Below, one piece after another: positions 60,601 through 64,000 of a stretch of 64,000 nucleotides of DNA. Below the pieces are notes generated by a model, which did no database searches, was not told the origin of the DNA, and saw only the letters and a program-made list of their open reading frames with translations. The stretch is from positions 1,182,356-1,246,355 of the forward strand of contig NZ_CP060140.1 in assembly GCF_022376295.1 (NCBI RefSeq), given 5' to 3'. Position 1 is the first letter of the stretch; each line of letters begins with the position of its first letter. This DNA is from Nodularia sphaerocarpa UHCC 0038. GTDB taxonomy: Bacteria; Cyanobacteriota; Cyanobacteriia; Cyanobacteriales; Nostocaceae. The position numbers and the translations under genes were made by a program.

Positions 60601-61200
60601 TTAAAGCTGATAGTTTTGCTCAAAGCTTTGACGAGTCAATGGCTGTTCCAATTCCACACCTTCGCCACCTAAAATATCCAACTGTTTCCCGTCTACCTCA
60701 ATGTATACTTTAGCGTTTGGATCTAATGTTGTAGCAGTATAAACAACTTGTCCGATGCGACCGATCATCGAGGCACTACCGCCACCCGTGGTAAAATCCT
60801 CAGATAAATTAACGTGAACCTCATTATTTTCCCTCTTCAGCCCCAGCAATTTGGTTCCTTGGGGGATGGTTGTCGAATCTGTGCCTTCTGTTGGTCCAGC
60901 TAATAAAGCTTGGAAAGCACTTTCTAAAACTTGATTGGGTTGTGTAGCAGCTATTTTAACTGGCTGGGGAACCAAATCGAAACTTGTGGCGCTTGGTTTT
61001 AGCCAATAAACACTAGGTGTTTGCTCTTTTCCTGGCTGGGTAGTTGATGGTACGGGTTGTGTAATCGTCTGAGATGGATTGGGTGTAGGAGATTGGTTGG
61101 AAGTCAGCCAAGCTACACCACCACCCACCGCTATAACTGCTGCTGAGACTGCTGCAATTACACCTGAAGAAATTCGCTTAGATCCTTGTTGGTTGTTCAT
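60601..61200 (-). CDS. GerMN-domain membrane-anchored protein
   Basis: A 199-residue protein with an N-terminal helix ('SGVIAAVSAAVIAVGGGVAW', 12-31). A proline/serine/threonine-rich linker (about 35-62) leads to one GerMN domain ('QPVKIAATQPNQVLESAFQA', 'LLAGPTEGTDSTTIPQGTKL', 'VHVNLSEDFTTGGGSASMIG', 'TLDPNAKVYIEVDGKQ'). GerMN domains occur in spore germination protein GerM and envelope lipoproteins. In cyanobacteria the role is unknown, probably in the cell wall space. It stands alone. Confidence 0.85.
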   Translation of the reverse strand: MNNQQGSKRISSGVIAAVSAAVIAVGGGVAWLTSNQSPTPNPSQTITQPVPSTTQPGKEQTPSVYWLKPSATSFDLVPQPVKIAATQPNQVLESAFQALLAGPTEGTDSTTIPQGTKLLGLKRENNEVHVNLSEDFTTGGGSASMIGRIGQVVYTATTLDPNAKVYIEVDGKQLDILGGEGVELEQPLTRQSFEQNYQL

Positions 61201-61928
61201 GTTTAAAACCTTCTTGACAGAAGCTAATATAGTTTGGTTCCGAGGAGCAGCCTGGTTAAAGACGATATCGATGCGGGGGGAGTTTCTTAAAATCTAAAGA
61301 TGTCTTGATTTATGAAAATTGTGCTGAGTTGATATTTTGCCTGTTTTCATACCAATTTGGGGTTTGAGATGAGGAATTCTCTTGGTGAGGCTATTTCAGC
61401 AATTTGTCATCTTGCAACCCATAGTAACTTTATTTCATCTTCAATTTTAGGTTGACAGTTCTAGTCCGTCACCTGAACCTTAATGTAAATATCATCGTTT
61501 AGTGGGGAGTCGGGAGTCGGGAGTCGGGAGTCGGGAGTCGGGAGTGGGGAGTCGGGAGTGGGGAGTGGGGAAGAGCCTTTTTATATTGTACTGAAATTGT
61601 TCAAAAATCAAATAGGAGTCCTATATAAGAAAATATTTCATCCCTGCATCCTCACTATTGGTGAAATTCAATATCCACAGGTATGAAGTATCTAAACTTC
61701 TGTGTACTTCTGCTTAATTCAGGAATCGGCTCCTTTAATATATTAATCAAATTCCCAATGGCTATTTCCTGAAATTTGTATGTAAATATTTACATAATTT
61801 TATACTTAAATCTTTTCAACTTTTAGGTTTAAATGATCAAGTATAGATATTGAAATAATTTCAAATTCTGTGTTGTGTTGATTGAGGTCAAACCAACCTA
61901 ACAATTAACCAATTATATTATATTAATA
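61201..61928. other. Intergenic region GerMN to Uma2 gene
   Basis: 728 bases between divergent genes without a convincing gene. A GGGAGTC array lies at 61501-61570. The remainder is AT-rich. TTAATTATT-like boxes near 61905-61927 lie just before the Uma2 start. Confidence 0.4.
61501..61570. repeat. Short tandem repeat array, unit GGGAGTC / GGGGAGT
   Basis: About ten heptamers of GGGAGTC and GGGAGTG, similar to the array at 5078-5155. Confidence 0.9.
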
Positions 61929-62675
61929 ATGGATTCCTCATTTGTGGTTGCTATGGTTGTCACTGCTTCGACCCACAAGATTACCTGGGAAATTTTGCCA
62001 GAAGATTTCATTTTGGATGATGAACCTGTGGATAATGTCAATCAACCATCCTTAGCATCTGCACTGACTGAAAGCCTACAACTGGCAGGAAAACTCCCAG
62101 AAAATGCCCTCGCTACGACGAATTATGGCATCTGTGCCACAGTTAATGACAAAATTGTGGTAAAAGCACCTGATTGGGCTTACGTGCCACACATTACCGT
62201 ACCCAGAGAGCAAGTAAAACGCAGCTATACCCCTCACAAACAGGGGGAAATTCCCTCTGTGGTGATGGAATTGCTCTCAGATACTGATGGTAGTGAATAT
62301 TCCAATAAACTTACCTATCCTCCTGGGAAATGGTTTTTTTATGAACAAGTTTTACAAGTTCCCAATTACCTGATTTTTGAATCTGATAGCGGTGTTTTAG
62401 AAGTGCATCGTTTACACGAGTCTGGAAAATATGAATTACGTTCCCCTGATGAGAATAACCGTTACTGGTTGGAGGAAATGGAATTATTTATTGGTGTGTG
62501 GTCAGGAGAAAGAGAAAATCGTCAAGGTTACTGGTTGAGGTGGTGGGATAAAGAGGGGAATTTATTGTTGTGGGGGTTTGAGTTGGTGGCACAAGAAAGA
62601 CGCGAGAAGGAAGCTGCTTTGCAACGTTTACAAGAGTTGGAAAAACGATTGCGGGATGCGGGAATTGAAGATTAA
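61929..62675 (+). CDS. Uma2 family (DUF820) putative nuclease
   Basis: A 248-residue protein of the Uma2 group, very abundant in cyanobacteria, with a PD-(D/E)XK-like fold. 'KAPDWAYVPHI' (strand with Asp), 'SVVMELLSDTDGSEYSNKLT' (acidic residue plus a Lys-containing helix) and 'VPNYLIFESDSGVLEVHRL' are the typical segments. The C-terminus is a charged helical tail ('RREKEAALQRLQELEKRL', about 225-242). The catalytic residues are plausibly present but not proven. It may start at ATG 61929 or 61953. Function unknown. Confidence 0.8.
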   Translation: MDSSFVVAMVVTASTHKITWEILPEDFILDDEPVDNVNQPSLASALTESLQLAGKLPENALATTNYGICATVNDKIVVKAPDWAYVPHITVPREQVKRSYTPHKQGEIPSVVMELLSDTDGSEYSNKLTYPPGKWFFYEQVLQVPNYLIFESDSGVLEVHRLHESGKYELRSPDENNRYWLEEMELFIGVWSGERENRQGYWLRWWDKEGNLLLWGFELVAQERREKEAALQRLQELEKRLRDAGIED

Positions 62676-62771
62676 AATCTGAGTTGTCTTATTTTAGTTA
62701 ATAGTAATACCTTATATACAACTATTTCGTATCAATGGCAGGCAAGATGCCTGCCCCACAAGAGATGTATG

Positions 62772-64000
62772 TTATCCTTCTATTGCTGTTTTAATCCATT
62801 GTTGGAGGGTATTGACTACTTCCTCAATGGCTATTTCTTGAGTTTCACGATTGGCGCGTTTTACTATTTCTACTTTGCCATTGTTAATAGCCCGACCTGT
62901 AACTATGCGATAGGGTATCCCAATTAAATCGGCATCTTTGAATTTTACTCCAGCCCGTTCGTCTCGGTCATCAAGTAATGTTTCTACACCTGCTTTATTC
63001 AGTTCCGTGTAAAGTTTTTCGGCAACTTCGAGTTGTTTTGCATCTTTGATGTTAGGAATTGTGACGATCGCATGATAAGGTGCGATCGCTACTGGCCAAA
63101 TAATCCCATCCTTATCATAAGATTGCTCTACAGCCGATTGTGCTAGTCGTGATACACCCACCCCATAACAACCCATGAATAGGGGATTTTCTTCCCCTTG
63201 TTCGTTTGTATACCTTGCGCTCATTGCTTGGGAATATTTCGTACCCAGTTGGAAAATATGCCCTACTTCAATTCCTCTGGCTGTTTGTAAGGTTTGGCTG
63301 GGGTCATGAACTGCGCGATCGCCTGGTTTAGCCTTGCGTATATCCACTACCAACTCAGGTAATTTAAACTGCTCATTCCAATTAGCACCGACCACGTGAT
63401 AACCAGCTTCATTTGCACCCGTAACGAAGTTTTTTAACTCAACAGTTGTTTGATCTACCAACCGGACAAACTGAGAATGAAACTGTTTATTAGCAGAAAT
63501 ATATTCATCTTCAATATCAGGCGCAATATAACCTAAAGGTAAAGATTTAGCAGCCCATGTTTCCTGCATTTCCCCATTGGGTACATCCAAAGAAATAATA
63601 GCTTTAGCACCGTAATTAGCAGCTAATTTTGTCAATTCATTCTGCAACTTGACTTCATTAACTTCCTGATCACCCCGAATATTCACCAATACCAAAACCG
63701 TTATCCCATTATCATAAACGGTTTGGTAAAGGACATTTTTAACAATTTGCGTGGGAGAACATTTGAGAAAATTACAAACTTTTTCTATAGTTTCTGTTCC
63801 CGGTGTTTCCCGTTTTTCATAACTTGTAAACGGTGAAGTTTCCGCATCACTTGCTAAAGAAACGGCTTTTTCGACGTTAGCAGCATATTTACCATCTTCA
63901 GTGTAGAGAACTTCATCTTCTCCCGCATCCGCCAAGACCATAAATTCTGTAGAACCAGAACCGCCAATAGCACCAGAATCTGCTTCTACAGCCCGGAATG
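62772..64000 (-). CDS. proS: Prolyl-tRNA synthetase, C-terminal part (5' end outside window)
   Basis: Class II aminoacyl-tRNA synthetase, bacterial-type with an editing insert. The frame is open through 64000; upstream of Met at 63941 it still reads 'FRAVEADSGAIGGSGSTEF', a conserved piece of the catalytic domain, so the gene continues outside. Visible downstream are the cysteine-free editing insert (about 'GTETIEKVCNFLKCSPTQIV'), motif 3 'FMGCYGVGVSRLAQSAVEQ' and the anticodon-binding domain ('ETLLDDRDERAGVKFKDADL'). The 3' end is intact, with its stop at 62772-62774. Confidence 0.95.
   Translation of the reverse strand, partial: FRAVEADSGAIGGSGSTEFMVLADAGEDEVLYTEDGKYAANVEKAVSLASDAETSPFTSYEKRETPGTETIEKVCNFLKCSPTQIVKNVLYQTVYDNGITVLVLVNIRGDQEVNEVKLQNELTKLAANYGAKAIISLDVPNGEMQETWAAKSLPLGYIAPDIEDEYISANKQFHSQFVRLVDQTTVELKNFVTGANEAGYHVVGANWNEQFKLPELVVDIRKAKPGDRAVHDPSQTLQTARGIEVGHIFQLGTKYSQAMSARYTNEQGEENPLFMGCYGVGVSRLAQSAVEQSYDKDGIIWPVAIAPYHAIVTIPNIKDAKQLEVAEKLYTELNKAGVETLLDDRDERAGVKFKDADLIGIPYRIVTGRAINNGKVEIVKRANRETQEIAIEEVVNTLQQWIKTAIEG

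Overview
The window is chromosomal DNA of a filamentous, probably heterocyst-forming cyanobacterium of the Nostoc/Anabaena/Nodularia group. The evidence is the gene set (gap2, a CyAbrB regulator, TLP40-type cyclophilin, IctB, cyanoexosortase, Rcp1-like response regulator), many copies of the HIP1 octamer GCGATCGC, and intergenic arrays of short tandem repeats (CCAATGA, AGTGGGG and AGTTAAC types) that are characteristic of these genomes. I see no rRNA, tRNA, CRISPR array or prophage.

Layout. 0-8.6 kb: the C-terminus of a Bpu10I-like restriction enzyme, a TspO/MBR protein, clpC (minus), rimI, lysA, then the overlapping pair cdaA-uppS. 9-12 kb: sulfate uptake genes sbpA-cysT-cysW without an adjacent ATPase gene. 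12-19.6 kb: a 36-residue membrane protein and an overlapping four-gene two-component cluster on the minus strand. 20-28 kb: pyrR, cbiB, an Rrf2 regulator, a CyAbrB regulator, a ClC channel/antiporter, a zinc-ribbon protein and a GT39-type glycosyltransferase. 28-34.5 kb: a large unknown membrane protein, a serine-recombinase relative with a damaged catalytic domain coupled to a VOC protein, a DUF4383-like protein and two tandem rhomboid proteases. 34.8-43.4 kb: an exopolysaccharide/cyanoexosortase locus (Wzc-like, Wza-like split by an apparent frameshift, exosortase-associated protein, cyanoexosortase, sugar aminotransferase) interrupted by a solo TnpB gene. 44-51 kb: a GAF protein with a dead histidine-kinase module, IctB, a WGxxGxxG protein, smpB, a LuxR-type response regulator, a low-molecular-weight phosphatase and a YbaB protein. 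51.7-64 kb: mostly housekeeping genes (murB, murC, nadD, gap2, thiL, a TLP40-like cyclophilin, efp, accB, a GerMN protein, a Uma2 protein and the C-terminal part of proS).

The most striking non-coding content is a set of small mobile repeats. One family (about 176-202 bp, ends GAGGATG...CATCCTCT) has two copies, each inserted at a TA dinucleotide inside another repeat. Related empty sites elsewhere in this window show the TA was duplicated, and one copy sits inside an older TA-flanked element. Two further roughly 245-275 bp pieces look like CDS-less IS200/IS605 relatives in the same window as an apparently intact TnpB. I did not find a complete undescribed multi-gene defence or metabolic system. 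The best candidates for new biology are the nested miniature elements, the catalytically crippled but apparently maintained serine recombinase, the pseudo-histidine kinase and the tiny membrane protein at 12.1 kb.
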